Assembly: GCA_022822855.1 (NCBI GenBank)
Contig: JAJDYG010000038.1
Span: 1-33,944 of the forward strand
Reading direction: 5' to 3'
DNA length: 33,944 bases
Source of the DNA: Dehalococcoidia bacterium
GTDB lineage: Bacteria > Chloroflexota > Dehalococcoidia > Bin125
Below, piece by piece: positions 17,238 to 27,785 of the stretch; the stretch's first letter is position 1, and every line of letters starts with the position of its first letter. Position numbers and translations under genes: made by a program. The notes under the pieces are model-generated. The model was not told the origin of the DNA. It saw only the letters and a list, made by a program, of their open reading frames with translations, and did no database searches.

Positions 17238-18232
17238 CCGAAAGCCAGAAGGCGCCGGTGGCCAAGATCGTCGATCCGGGCGGTTCGGCCAGTTCGGACG
17301 CGACGCGCACCCGAGGCGCGTCGCGAGGTCTCGCGCGCGGCCTGGACTCGCTGATCCCATCTCCCCCCGCGGAGGCATTGGAGACCGCCCCGGCGCGAGC
17401 GCCGATCGGCTCGATCAGTCCGAATCCTTCGCAGCCGAGAACAGCGTTCGACCAGGAGCAGCTTGAGGAGCTGGCGGCCAGTATCCGTGAGCACGGCATC
17501 TTGCAGCCGCTGCTGGTCCAGCCCGGACCCATGGGGCGCTACGAACTGATCGCGGGGGAACGACGTTGGCGAGCCGCCGGCCTGGCCGGGCTGGAAACAG
17601 TGCCGATCGTCGTCCAGGCAAGGTCGGGTGACGACGCCGCGGAGCGGCTGACGCTGGCGCTCGTCGAGAATCTGCAGCGCGCCGACCTGAATCCGATCGA
17701 GATGGCGGCTGCGTTTGAGCAGCTTTCCGAGTCAGGTTGGACACAGGTCGAGATCGCGACGGCAGTGGGTAAGAGCCGCACCTCCGTGGCCAACACGATG
17801 CGCCTGCGTTCGCTGTCCCGAGAGATCCAGAAACTGGTCGCTTCGGGCGCCCTGAGCGAGGGTCACGGCCGGGCGCTGTTGGGAGCCAGCGAGACCGACA
17901 GACATCATCTGGCCGAGCGTGCTGTGGATGCGGGATGGACAGTCCGCCAGTTGGAGCAGGCTGTGAGAGCCGCAGCAGAGGCGGGGCGAACGCCGATGAG
18001 GAACACTGCCAACCGTGCAGCCGAAACGTCGCCGGTGATGGCTGAAGCGACTGAGCGGCTGGAATCCGCGCTCGGTACCCGGGTCGAGGTTCGCGCGGGC
18101 TCGAAGGGGCCCTCGGGCGGCGGACGAATCGTGGTCCACTGGTACGACGAAGAGCAGCTCTCTGCATTGGCGGCTCAGATGAGTGGACTGTCCAGCGCCG
18201 AAGCCGAAGACGCCGAGGAGTTCGGCATCTAG
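17234..18232 (+). CDS. parB: Chromosome partitioning protein ParB/Spo0J
   Basis: The 332-aa CTPase binds parS. Its N-terminal ParA-interaction motif RGLARGLDSLIP is at residues 31-42. The CTP-binding segments GERRWRA (108-114) and ENLQRADLNP (145-154) are intact, and the helix-turn-helix is at about 169-190 (WTQVEIATAVGKSRTSVANTMRL). A linker follows, then a C-terminal dimerisation domain with GGRIVVHWYDEEQLSAL. Two parS sites lie 4.2-4.4 kb upstream, which indicates an intact ParABS system. It converges with the ricT-like gene, whose stop codon lies only a few bases away. Confidence 0.96.
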   Translation: MTESQKAPVAKIVDPGGSASSDATRTRGASRGLARGLDSLIPSPPAEALETAPARAPIGSISPNPSQPRTAFDQEQLEELAASIREHGILQPLLVQPGPMGRYELIAGERRWRAAGLAGLETVPIVVQARSGDDAAERLTLALVENLQRADLNPIEMAAAFEQLSESGWTQVEIATAVGKSRTSVANTMRLRSLSREIQKLVASGALSEGHGRALLGASETDRHHLAERAVDAGWTVRQLEQAVRAAAEAGRTPMRNTANRAAETSPVMAEATERLESALGTRVEVRAGSKGPSGGGRIVVHWYDEEQLSALAAQMSGLSSAEAEDAEEFGI

Positions 18233-18236
18233 ACGA

Positions 18237-19604
18237 CTACTCCGACGAGTCGGAAGGCTGTTCCGGTCGGTTGACCGGCTGACGTGAGCGTCGACGTCGG
18301 CGGCGAGAACGGCGTTGTTCGCCGTCGCCGGGCTGCGGAGCGGCGACAGAGTCCGATGCTGCGGTATCGGACTGCTGATTGACAACCTTCGGCTTGCGCC
18401 GCCGCCGGCGCCGCGTCGATCGCTTGGCCGTGCCATCGCCTGATTCGCCTCGGTCGGGTCCTGCCTGTGAAGAATCGTGCTGTTCGCCGGTCTGCTGATC
18501 GGTCTGCCCTCCGGACTGCCGCTTGCGGGAGCGTCGCCGCCGGCGCTTCGGCGGTCCCTCGGGCGCTGCGGACGGTTGTCCCGCCGCCTCGGCAGGCGCT
18601 GCGGCCTCGCGCAATGCTGCCGCCCGGGCGTCATCCTCTCGGCGGGCCTGCTCAGCCTCGACCAGAGCCTGGTTCGGCGCATCTTCGGTACGAACGGCGA
18701 GACCGATCTCGTCGGCCGGGACGTCGACGCGTTGGGGGTGGTCGTCGAGCGAAATGGTGACCTTCTGTTGCAGGATGTTGAGCTTGACTACTTTGCCCAT
18801 GCCGGCCGGCGTACTGACGCGTTTGCCAACCTTCGGCAGCGATCCACGCATCTCCCGGTAGACCTCGTGCTCGAACGTCAGGCAGCAGAGCAGTCGCCCG
18901 CAGACGCCGGAGATGCTGTCCGGGTTGAGCGACAGGTCCTGGTCCTTGGCCACGCGAACACCCACGTGGGGGAAGTCGGTCATCCAACTGGAACAGCAGA
19001 GTCGCAATCCGCAGATGTCATAGCCATCAACGAGGCGCGCGCGCTCTCGCTGGTTGGCTTGCTGCATGTGCAGGGCCACGTCGTACTCTTCCTGGACCTC
19101 GTCCAGCAGGGGGCGGTAATCGACGTGCTCGGGCGCCTGGAACCAGGCGGTCCCGCGGTCGCCGTCCAGATTCAGTTCGACCGCCACGGGGTAGAGGCCG
19201 AGATCGTCGCGGACGGCGGCTGAGCGCATGTCCTGCAGGATCTGGTCCGCGCGGTCGGCTTGCTCTGCCGCTCGTTCGCGGTCGTCGGCGTTCGCCAGTC
19301 GCACGATTGGCCGAACGTCGCGCGAAACGGGTTTGGCTTCGCCTTCTTCGTCGGGGACCGTGACGACGCGGGCGAGTTGATCGCCGCGGGCGCGGTCGAC
19401 GACGACATAATCGCCGGGGAAGACCTGGCCGCGCGGGGCGGCGAAGTGATAGATGCGAGACGCCTCGCGAATCCGGATGCCGATCACGACCTGTTCGTCG
19501 CTGGACGACTCAGATTCGTCGGAACATGCGGGTTCGTCTTGCAAGGCTTGTGAGGCGTCGGATGACGATTGGGCTGTGGCTCCGTCGTCCGGTTGGTTGT
19601 TCAT
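18237..19604 (-). CDS. ricT: PSP1-domain protein RicT/YaaT
   Basis: This 455-aa protein has a PSP1 core (about residues 40-285). It contains the cysteine set of RicT: C198, C203, C204, C235, C240 and C241 in DICGLRLCCSSW and GVCGRLLCCLTFEHEVY. In Bacillus, RicT works with RicA and RicF, carries iron-sulfur clusters and affects RNase Y maturation of mRNA; no ricA or ricF is visible here. The last 150 residues are disordered with Arg-rich runs (PPKRRRRRSRKR and similar), an extension not found in Bacillus. Its start overlaps the holB stop by 4 bases, the same order as holB-yaaT in Bacillus. Confidence 0.9.
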   Translation of the reverse strand: MNNQPDDGATAQSSSDASQALQDEPACSDESESSSDEQVVIGIRIREASRIYHFAAPRGQVFPGDYVVVDRARGDQLARVVTVPDEEGEAKPVSRDVRPIVRLANADDRERAAEQADRADQILQDMRSAAVRDDLGLYPVAVELNLDGDRGTAWFQAPEHVDYRPLLDEVQEEYDVALHMQQANQRERARLVDGYDICGLRLCCSSWMTDFPHVGVRVAKDQDLSLNPDSISGVCGRLLCCLTFEHEVYREMRGSLPKVGKRVSTPAGMGKVVKLNILQQKVTISLDDHPQRVDVPADEIGLAVRTEDAPNQALVEAEQARREDDARAAALREAAAPAEAAGQPSAAPEGPPKRRRRRSRKRQSGGQTDQQTGEQHDSSQAGPDRGESGDGTAKRSTRRRRRRKPKVVNQQSDTAASDSVAAPQPGDGEQRRSRRRRRRSRQPVNRPEQPSDSSE

Positions 19605-20728
19605 GAACGCTCCAGGGGGACCGGGATATTGAGGAGGAGCACGTCAAGCGCGAGTCGGGCGTTGAGGCCGTGAGTGACGCCTCGTTCGATCAGCGCGCGA
19701 GTGCGTTGAATCTTCTCCAGGAATTGACTCACCTGCTCCTGATCGTACAGGTCGGCCAGTCGCTCGATTCGTTCGAGCTGCGTGACATGGACGACAGCGG
19801 CCTGTTGATTGGTCTGCTGAAGCCATAAGTCGCGCCACCAGTCGGTCCAGGCCTCCAGCATCAGCTCCAGGTTGGCGAGCGTCTGTGAAGTGGAGAACCG
19901 GCCGACGACTTGCTCGGACCAGTTCAGCCGCTCCGCGCGCGAGGCGTCGGCGATGCGAACGGCGTCGTCGATCTGGGCCGCGCGAAGCGCGACGGGGTCT
20001 CCGTCGCGGAGATTCGATTGCAGCCAGCCCGGCCGGCCGCGCGCCAGCCGCTCAAGTTCGGATCGACGTTCGGGATCGTCGGGCAGTGTGAGCCCTTCAG
20101 CCGCCGACCAGTGTTCGAGCCAGCGGTTCAGTTGAGCCGACGGCAAGGGAGCCAGGGTGATGATGCGGCAGCGCGAGCGGATCGTCTCCGACAGTTGCTC
20201 CTCCTGGCTGGTGAGCAGAATGAAGTAGACGCGCTCTGGAGGCTCCTCAAGTGTCTTGAGAAAGGCGTCGGCGGCGTCGGGCGAGAGCGCTTCGGCGGGG
20301 TTGATGATGATCACGCGCTGATCCGCCTCAAACGGGGCCAGTGTCGCGACGTGCTCGATTCGCCGAATGATGCAGATGCCGATCGTGTGCGTGTTGCTGT
20401 GGTCGTGGTCGGACTCCGCGCAGAGCGAACCGGGCGTGATGATCTCAACATCGGTGTGCTGGGGGTCGAGCTTCGGCTGCAGCGGATCGTGGAGGCGGCG
20501 GCAGTCCCGGCACTCGCGGCAGGGACCGCCGTCGCGCGGATCAGCCGATTCGCAGAGGAGTGACTGCGCAATCCGGACCGCCAGATCGCGTTTGCCGACT
20601 CCGATTGGCCCGGCAATCAGGAGGGCATGGGGCAGACGTTGAGCCTCGAGCATCGCGACCAACGTGCGTCCGGGGAGGGAGTCAGCGTGCGGACCCCAGC
20701 GGTCGTTGATCGAGGCGGTGACGGGCAT
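19601..20728 (-). CDS. holB: DNA polymerase III delta' subunit
   Basis: The 375-aa clamp-loader subunit belongs to the AAA+ family. Residues 40-47 form the Walker A loop (GPIGVGKR), in which the Thr/Ser after the Lys is an Arg. Cysteines C59, C70, C73 and C76 form the zinc module of delta'/tau proteins. Further on are the Walker-B-like segment VIIINPAEALSPDAADAFLKTLEEPPE and the arginine finger SRC after SETIR. The C-terminal collar domain is helical. The gene lies 12 bases after lysA, and ricT follows with an ATGA overlap. Confidence 0.92.
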   Translation of the reverse strand: MPVTASINDRWGPHADSLPGRTLVAMLEAQRLPHALLIAGPIGVGKRDLAVRIAQSLLCESADPRDGGPCRECRDCRRLHDPLQPKLDPQHTDVEIITPGSLCAESDHDHSNTHTIGICIIRRIEHVATLAPFEADQRVIIINPAEALSPDAADAFLKTLEEPPERVYFILLTSQEEQLSETIRSRCRIITLAPLPSAQLNRWLEHWSAAEGLTLPDDPERRSELERLARGRPGWLQSNLRDGDPVALRAAQIDDAVRIADASRAERLNWSEQVVGRFSTSQTLANLELMLEAWTDWWRDLWLQQTNQQAAVVHVTQLERIERLADLYDQEQVSQFLEKIQRTRALIERGVTHGLNARLALDVLLLNIPVPLERS

Positions 20729-20740
20729 CGCGATTCACAA

Positions 20741-22117
20741 TCAGAGTTCCAGATCGAGCAGATCGTCGAGGGTCTGGCGGCGGCGGATCAGTCGCGCGTC
20801 ACCGTCGTTGACCATCACGATCGCCGGCCGCAAGGCGAGGTTGTAGTTGCTCTCCATCGCGATCTGGTACGCGCCGCTGGCGGGAATGGCGATCAGCTCG
20901 CCAAGTTGCAAGGTCGGCAGGTTGGCATCGCGGACGAGGACATCGCCGGATTCGCAGAACTTCCCGGCGATCGTGGCGACCAGGCTGGGCACGGTGTTCA
21001 TTTGCTCGGCGGCGGCGGCCTCGTATCTCGACTCGTACATCGCCGGCCGGATGTTGTCGGCCATGCCGCCGTCGACCGTGACATAATCCCGGGTGTCGGG
21101 AATGTGTTTGCGGCTGACGACCGAATAGAGCGCGACCCCGGCCCGGCCGACGACTGAGCGTCCGGGCTCGATGTGAACATCCGGAATCGGCAGGCCGTGC
21201 GTGTCGCAGGCGGTGTGGATGGCATCGGCGATCTGAACGGCGTAGCGATCGGCCTGAGGGGCGACCTGGTTGGCGGTGTAGGTCAACGCCATACCGCCGC
21301 CGGGCGAGAACTCGCGCCACTCGTAGCCGTGACGCTCCTTCATGTCGGCAGCGAATGCTCCGATCGTGGCGATCCCGTCCGAGTAGGGCTCGATGTTGAA
21401 CAGCGGCGATCCAAGGTGGATGTGGAAGCCCGTCACGTCTAGGAACGGCGCTTCCAGAGCTCGGACCAACGCGGCTTCTGCCTGCCCGGAGGGCAGCGGG
21501 AAGCCGAACTTGCTGTCTCGCAGACCGGTCGTCGTCTTGGCGTGGGTCTGCGCGTCGACGCCCGGGGTGATGCGCAGCATGATCCGCTGCTCTTTGGCCC
21601 CTTCCTGGGTGAGCTCGTCGAGCAGAGCGAGTTCGTCGTCGTTGTCGACGATGATCCGGCCGACTCCGCTGTCGAGCGCGTACTGTAACTCGTCGCGGGT
21701 CTTGCCGTTGCCGTGGAAGCCGATGTGCTCGGGATCCATGCCGCCGGCGAGCGCGACGTGCAGCTCGCCCGCCGAGACGACATCCAGCCCGAACCCCTCC
21801 TCGACGAGGATCCGGACCAGCGCGGGACTCAGCCAGGCCTTGGAGGCATAGTGTGCTCGCGCGCCGGGGACGTGTGCCTGGAAGTCGCGCAGATAATCGC
21901 GGCAGGTTTGCCGGATCGTGTGCTCGTCGTAGATGTAGAGCGGCGTTCCGAACGCGCCAGCGAGGTCGCGGACGTTGCATCCGCCGATTTGCAGCACTCC
22001 GGCCGCGTTGGACCGTGCGGTCAGGGGAAGCACATCGGCAAGTGCGTCGATTGGCGAGTCGATGGGCGCCGCGATGGATGCCTCGACGGTCGTGGGGGCG
22101 GTCGTGGAGTTGGTCAT
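20741..22117 (-). CDS. lysA: Diaminopimelate decarboxylase
   Basis: This 458-aa PLP enzyme makes lysine from meso-diaminopimelate. The PLP lysine is K93 in HYASKAWL. Next come HIHLGSPL (H232-S237), the glycine loop SPGGG (271-275), the phosphate-binding EPGRS (317-321), the partner-chain active-site cysteine C388 in CESGD, and ASGAYQIAMESNYN near 413-426. The first 35 residues are an extra Thr/Ala-rich N-terminus before the usual start of the domain. AGGAA five bases upstream supports ATG. It heads the lysA-holB-ricT transcription unit and is divergent from the MBL gene 65 bases away. Confidence 0.95.
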   Translation of the reverse strand: MTNSTTAPTTVEASIAAPIDSPIDALADVLPLTARSNAAGVLQIGGCNVRDLAGAFGTPLYIYDEHTIRQTCRDYLRDFQAHVPGARAHYASKAWLSPALVRILVEEGFGLDVVSAGELHVALAGGMDPEHIGFHGNGKTRDELQYALDSGVGRIIVDNDDELALLDELTQEGAKEQRIMLRITPGVDAQTHAKTTTGLRDSKFGFPLPSGQAEAALVRALEAPFLDVTGFHIHLGSPLFNIEPYSDGIATIGAFAADMKERHGYEWREFSPGGGMALTYTANQVAPQADRYAVQIADAIHTACDTHGLPIPDVHIEPGRSVVGRAGVALYSVVSRKHIPDTRDYVTVDGGMADNIRPAMYESRYEAAAAEQMNTVPSLVATIAGKFCESGDVLVRDANLPTLQLGELIAIPASGAYQIAMESNYNLALRPAIVMVNDGDARLIRRRQTLDDLLDLEL

Positions 22118-22182
22118 GGGAGTTCCTGGCGGCTGGCTATGCTGCGATCAGTTGGCGCAAGGCTGACCGATTGGAGTGGGTC

Positions 22183-22902
22183 ATGAGCATGGAGTTGCAC
22201 GCGGAGTCGCGTCTGCTGCGAGTGTATTCGCGCGTGGTGGTGATGCAGATGTCCTGGGGACCGTTCGAGAACAATGCGTTTGTGCTGGTTGACAAAGGTA
22301 CCGGCGACGCAGCGATCATCGACGCGGTGGCGCAGCACGAGCTGGTCATGGCCGGCGTTGAGCAGTCGGGCGCGACGCCGAAGATGGTGCTGTTCACGCA
22401 TTCGCATCCCGACCACATCAAGTCCTACCACGAGCTGCGCGAGCGGCTGGGTCCCAACGTGCCGTACTACATGCACACGTCGGACACCGTGGCCGACGAG
22501 CAACATCCCTGGCTGGAAACCGACCTCGACATCGACATCCACCTGCAGGGCGGCGAGACGATCCTGCTGGGCGGCAGCGAATTCGAGGTGCTGCACACGC
22601 CGGGTCACACGACCGGATCGGTCTCGTACTACATCCCCGACCCGGACGACCCCTATTGCGTGGTCGGCGACACGCTCTTTCCGGGCGGTCCCGGCAACAC
22701 TCGGGGCATGCCGCAGGTGACTCAGGAAGTGCGATCGATTGTGACACAGCTCTACGGGCTCCCGGAAGACACGCTGACCTTCAATGGCCACGGAAACGAC
22801 ACGACGATTGGCGCTTCGATTGATGAGTTTGTCCAGGGCGCGATGGCGCACAGCATCGTGCGAGACGACGCCTCTGGCGACACGACATGGGGCGTGGAGT
22901 AG
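22183..22902 (+). CDS. MBL-fold metallo-hydrolase
   Basis: The 239-aa protein has the metal-binding signature HSHPDH (residues 73-78), then HTPGHTTGS, GDTLFPGG and GHGNDTTIG, so both metal sites are complete. The pattern is that of glyoxalase-II-like small hydrolases; the substrate cannot be named. GGAG seven bases before ATG 22183 fixes the start; the frame continues upstream into the lysA promoter region without support. The M16 peptidase gene overlaps its end, so the two form an operon. Confidence 0.93.
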   Translation: MSMELHAESRLLRVYSRVVVMQMSWGPFENNAFVLVDKGTGDAAIIDAVAQHELVMAGVEQSGATPKMVLFTHSHPDHIKSYHELRERLGPNVPYYMHTSDTVADEQHPWLETDLDIDIHLQGGETILLGGSEFEVLHTPGHTTGSVSYYIPDPDDPYCVVGDTLFPGGPGNTRGMPQVTQEVRSIVTQLYGLPEDTLTFNGHGNDTTIGASIDEFVQGAMAHSIVRDDASGDTTWGVE

Positions 22903-24203
22903 TGCCGGCCCCGGCAATCAAGGGGGACAGCGCGGACGGCACGCCTCAGGTCACGGTTCTGGAGAATGGGCTGCGGGTGCTGTGCGCACCGATGGCTTCG
23001 GCGCGTTCGGCATCGGTGTCCGTCTACGTGGGGGCGGGATCTCAATATGAGCGCGACGAACTGGCCGGTGTTTCGCACATGGTGGAGCATTGCGTGTTCA
23101 AGGGCTCCGAGCTGCACCCGACCGCGGCGGACATCTCGACCGCCATTGAGGGCGTCGGCGGATACATCAATGCGGGCACCGACCGCGAGCTGACGGTCTA
23201 CTACGCCAAGGTCCCGGGTCCCGACTGGGAGACGGCCGTCGATGTGATCGTCGACATGGTCTCGCGGCCCAGATTCAAGCGGGAGGAACTGGAGAAGGAA
23301 CGCTCGGTCATTCTCGAAGAGTTGGCCCAGGTGGAGGATTCGCCCTATCAACTGGTGGCGGAGTTGTTGTCGGAGGTGTTGTGGCGAGGGACGCCGCTCG
23401 GTCGCGACATCGCAGGCACACCTGAGACGGTGCAGGCGATTCCATACGATGACGCGGTCTCCTACTGGCATTCGCAGTACTCCCCGGGCAACGCCCTGGT
23501 CTCGGTGGCAGGCGAGATCGACGCCGACGCGGTGTTGGCGCGAGTCTCGGAGTTGACAGCGAACTGGTCGCCGGCCGACGCAGTTGAGCGGCGGGCGGCG
23601 CCGCTGTCCGTCGACGGAGACAGAGTCTCGGTTCGGATCAAGGAGACGGAACAGGCGCAGCTCAGCATCGGCTTGCCCACGTTGACATCTCGACACGCGG
23701 ATCGTCACGCGCTGGGACTGTTGACGGCGATGCTGGGCGACGGAATGAGTTCACGACTGTTCCTGAGGGTTCGCGAAGAGCTAGGACTAGTGTACGACGT
23801 TCATGCGTCACTGGCGCTGTTGCGGGACTCGGGCGTGTTGCACGTCTCAATGGGAGTCGATCCTGAGAACGTCGAGCAGGCGTTGCAGGCGACGCTGGGC
23901 GAGCTGTCGCGCATGCGGGACGGCGTGTCTCAGGAGGAGCTGCAGCGGTCGCGCCGGTTGGCGGCCGGCAGGATGCTGATGGGAATGGAGGACACCCGCG
24001 CGGTCTCGGCCTGGAACGGCAGCCAGGCGCTGTTGCACGACGAGATCTGGTCGGTCGACGAAGTGAACGAGCGCTACCAGGCGGTGACGGCGGAGGACAT
24101 TGAGCGGCTGGCGAACGAGTATCTGCGTGAGGACGAGTTGCGGCTGGCCGTGGTCGGACCGTCGGGTGAGGCGGAGCGGTTCCAGGAGTTGCTTCGGTTC
24201 TGA
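22887..24203 (+). CDS. M16 family zinc metallopeptidase
   Basis: The 438-aa protein is a processing-peptidase-like M16B enzyme. The inverted zinc motif HxxEH is intact (H64-M-V-E67-H68, in GVSHMVEHCVFKG), and the distal glutamate lies in the segment KERSVILEELAQVEDSP near 140. A second, inactive-type domain follows (about 220-430) with the GLGM-like segment MLGDGMSSRLFLRVREELGLVYDV. It lacks a signal peptide, so it is probably cytoplasmic or peripheral. The start is uncertain: ATG 22887 overlaps the preceding gene by 16 bases, and GTG 22902 is possible. Confidence 0.92.
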   Translation: MGRGVVPAPAIKGDSADGTPQVTVLENGLRVLCAPMASARSASVSVYVGAGSQYERDELAGVSHMVEHCVFKGSELHPTAADISTAIEGVGGYINAGTDRELTVYYAKVPGPDWETAVDVIVDMVSRPRFKREELEKERSVILEELAQVEDSPYQLVAELLSEVLWRGTPLGRDIAGTPETVQAIPYDDAVSYWHSQYSPGNALVSVAGEIDADAVLARVSELTANWSPADAVERRAAPLSVDGDRVSVRIKETEQAQLSIGLPTLTSRHADRHALGLLTAMLGDGMSSRLFLRVREELGLVYDVHASLALLRDSGVLHVSMGVDPENVEQALQATLGELSRMRDGVSQEELQRSRRLAAGRMLMGMEDTRAVSAWNGSQALLHDEIWSVDEVNERYQAVTAEDIERLANEYLREDELRLAVVGPSGEAERFQELLRF

Positions 24204-24216
24204 TCGGCGGGCGGCG

Positions 24217-24696
24217 CTACTCGACCTGGTGCAGCAGGGCGCGGAGATGGTTGATCTCTCCGGCGTGGTAGACGTCGTGGACGGCGATGGCGTCGAGGAT
24301 GCGGCGAGTTTGCCAGGTTTCGCCCCAATACGTGGGCCGCGTGGCGACGAGCTCGTCGTCGTCGCTGAGGTGTTTGACCGACTCGATCACGTCGTCGTGA
24401 GCGTCCTCGAGCCATTCGAGCAGATCCTCGAATGAGGCCTCGCTGATTGGATCGTCGTGGGGCCAGGTGGTCCAGAAGGTGTAGGTGGCGTCGCCGAAGG
24501 CGTGGTTGGCGTGCATCAGTTTGACGGCGCCGCAGTGGATGATCAGGTCGCGCATCGTGCGGCCGCCGCCGGGGACGACGGTGTCGAGGTCGTCGGTAGT
24601 GACGGAGGAGAGGTTGGCGATCAGGGAGTGTTCGGGCTTCTTGCGGAATGACTGTTCGAGGCTCCAGATGAGATGTTCGAGGACTTCCCGTGACAT
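24217..24696 (-). CDS. DinB-like domain protein
   Basis: This 159-aa four-helix-bundle protein shows the three-histidine metal site of the DinB/YfiT family: one in DLIIHCGAVKLMHANH and two in the C-terminal HDVYHAGEINHLRALL. Members bind a divalent metal and many are thiol-dependent S-transferases, but no specific reaction is implied. It is 22 bases downstream of the radical SAM gene on the same strand and converges with the M16 gene at a distance of 13 bases. Confidence 0.87.
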   Translation of the reverse strand: MSREVLEHLIWSLEQSFRKKPEHSLIANLSSVTTDDLDTVVPGGGRTMRDLIIHCGAVKLMHANHAFGDATYTFWTTWPHDDPISEASFEDLLEWLEDAHDDVIESVKHLSDDDELVATRPTYWGETWQTRRILDAIAVHDVYHAGEINHLRALLHQVE

Positions 24697-24718
24697 AACG
24701 TGGCCGGCCTCTTTCTCC

Positions 24719-26596
<1,878 letters not shown>

Positions 26597-26660
26597 CACC
26601 GGTCTCGCAGTCGCTCTCCGCAATCGGCGCCGACGGTGATTTCACGCTACCAGAGCACTA

Positions 26661-26722
26661 CGCCAGCCGAGCCAACCACCGCCCGCCTCACCTCGAACAC
26701 AACGCCTCTTTCCCCTCCGATC
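26661..26722. repeat. Partial copy of the 157-bp repeat
   Basis: This segment (CCAGCCGAGCC through CGCCCGCCTCACCTC and on to TCCCCTCCGAT) resembles the middle and end of the tandem unit that follows, with several differences and no stem-loop of its own. It looks like a decayed or truncated first copy. The 64 bases between it and the start of the radical SAM gene hold no feature that I can recognise. Confidence 0.5.
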
Positions 26723-26878
26723 CCCCGTGCTTGACACGGGGCCCAGACCTCCCAACTTCGCCAGGCCGACCGACGCCCGCCTCACCTCAACCGCCGAAAC
26801 CACTCCCTCCTCAGTCCCCGCTTCATGCGAAGCCTGCCTCGACTTGATCGGGGGAACCAGCCCCCTCCCCTTCCGATG
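26723..26878. repeat. 157-bp tandem repeat, copy 1
   Basis: The unit opens with a hairpin, CCCCGTG-CTTGA-CACGGGG (26723-26741), then CCAGACCTCCCAACTTCGCC, GACGCCCGCCTCACCTCAAC and a weaker hairpin around CTTGAT at 26837-26853. It ends CCCCTCCCCTTCCGATG. The body has no coding potential I can support. It is the first of three tandem copies. Confidence 0.85.
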
Positions 26879-27058
26879 CCCCGTGCTTGCCTGCCCCGCA
26901 CTTGATGCGGGGACACGGGGCCCAGACCTCCCAACTGCGCCAGGCCGACCAACGCCAGCCTCACCTTAACCGCCGAAATCCCTCCTGCCCCAGTCCCCGC
27001 TTCATGCGGAGCCTGCCCCCGACTTGATCGGGGGAACCAGCCCCCTCCCCTTCCGATG
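26879..27058. repeat. 157-bp tandem repeat, copy 2, with inserted hairpin
   Basis: This copy differs from copy 1 mainly by a 23-base insertion (26890-26912) inside the CTTGA loop of its first hairpin. The insertion itself carries a hairpin, CCCCGCA-CTTGA-TGCGGGG (26894-26912). The outer stem, CCCCGTG at 26879-26885 and CACGGGG at 26914-26920, is intact. The second hairpin of the unit is a perfect CCCCCGA-CTTGA-TCGGGGG at 27016-27034. Confidence 0.87.
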
Positions 27059-27150
27059 CCCCGTGCTTGACACGGGGCCCAGACCTCACAGCTTCGCCAG
27101 GCCGACCACCGCCGGCCTCACCTCAACCGCCGAAACACCTCCCTCCCCCC
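27059..27150. repeat. 157-bp tandem repeat, copy 3 (partial)
   Basis: The copy repeats the CCCCGTG-CTTGA-CACGGGG hairpin (27059-27077) and the following body, then stops matching after CGCCGAAACACCTCCCTCCC. About 100 bases of C-rich sequence with CCAACACACCCACACCC follow, before the small ORF at 27257. Confidence 0.8.
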
Positions 27151-27256
27151 CGCTCCCGTCCCTCTCCCTCCGCAAACCCCAACACACCCACACCCACGCA
27201 GAACACCAGTACATATACCATCAACCTCCAACACACGTTCACAGATAGGACCGACC

Positions 27257-27601
27257 ATGAGCACCCCGCCATACACCCCGCAAGCCATCCAGGACCGCTA
27301 TTGGACAATCGCCAACGACCCCAACGAACGCGGCTACACCAAGGTCCGGGCGCTCGACTCCCTCTGTCGGCTCCTCGATCTCTTCCCGCGAGGTCAGCAG
27401 CCCGCCCCGGAGCCGCAGATACCCGACCTCAACGACCCTGCCCTCCTCGTCAGCTTGATGAGCGACGAGCAGATCGACCGTCTGATGGCTATGGAACGGG
27501 CTGAAGCCAAGGCTAGGCTCGAAGCGGAAGCCAAAGCCGAAGCCGAACAGGACGAGGAAGACGACGACGCGTCCAACCCGGACGAGGACGAACCTCCCTA
27601 A
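27257..27601 (+). CDS. Small acidic-tailed helical protein within repeat cluster
   Basis: This 114-aa protein has a helical N-terminal segment (YWTIANDPNERGYTKVRALD, then LCRLLDLF), a Pro-rich linker, a charged Ala/Glu/Lys helix (residues 78-97) and a strongly acidic tail. A short AGG-containing purine patch lies upstream of ATG. The helical part loosely resembles phage small terminase subunits and the ORF at 32-346. It lies between three direct copies of the repeat on the left and an inverted copy on the right, and its base use is unlike nearby genes. No function is assigned. A T run (27614-27622) lies just after the stop. Confidence 0.55.
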   Translation: MSTPPYTPQAIQDRYWTIANDPNERGYTKVRALDSLCRLLDLFPRGQQPAPEPQIPDLNDPALLVSLMSDEQIDRLMAMERAEAKARLEAEAKAEAEQDEEDDDASNPDEDEPP

Positions 27602-27724
27602 TACCCGTCCGCGACTTTTTTTCTCGCGCGCACACTCAATCCCCGACGACCAGCGGGATCCGGCCCCGCACACCCACTTTCCGCCCCTCCCTGAGAGCGA
27701 GGTCCGGTCCCCCGCGCCCAGCGT

Positions 27725-27777
27725 CAGAGGGACCCCCTCTGTCACTTCGTGACATCTCCCCCTTGGATCGGGGGAGA
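27725..27777. repeat. Triple stem-loop element, family 2
   Basis: Three adjacent hairpins are visible: CAGAGGG-ACC-CCCTCTG (27725-27741), GTCAC-TTC-GTGAC (27741-27753) and TCTCCCCC-TTGGATC-GGGGGAGA (27755-27777). The last two reappear as a pair with changed small stem at 30908-30939. The arrangement resembles REP/MITE-like intergenic elements. It may also act as a transcription terminator for the small ORF upstream. Confidence 0.7.
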
Positions 27778-27785
27778 AAGGGGAA

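Noticed and set aside
20799..21980. Long open frame inside lysA in another frame
   Set aside because: It is extremely Arg-rich and overlaps the complete lysA gene with its active-site residues.
26723..27077. CRISPR array
   Set aside because: The tandem unit is about 157 bp with conserved body sequence; there are no short unique spacers and no cas genes.
27239..27745. Minus-strand open frame over the small acidic-tailed ORF
   Set aside because: Phe/Val/Gly-rich run is the complement of the Glu/Ala-rich codons, and no start signal or family pattern is seen. The reverse choice cannot be fully excluded.
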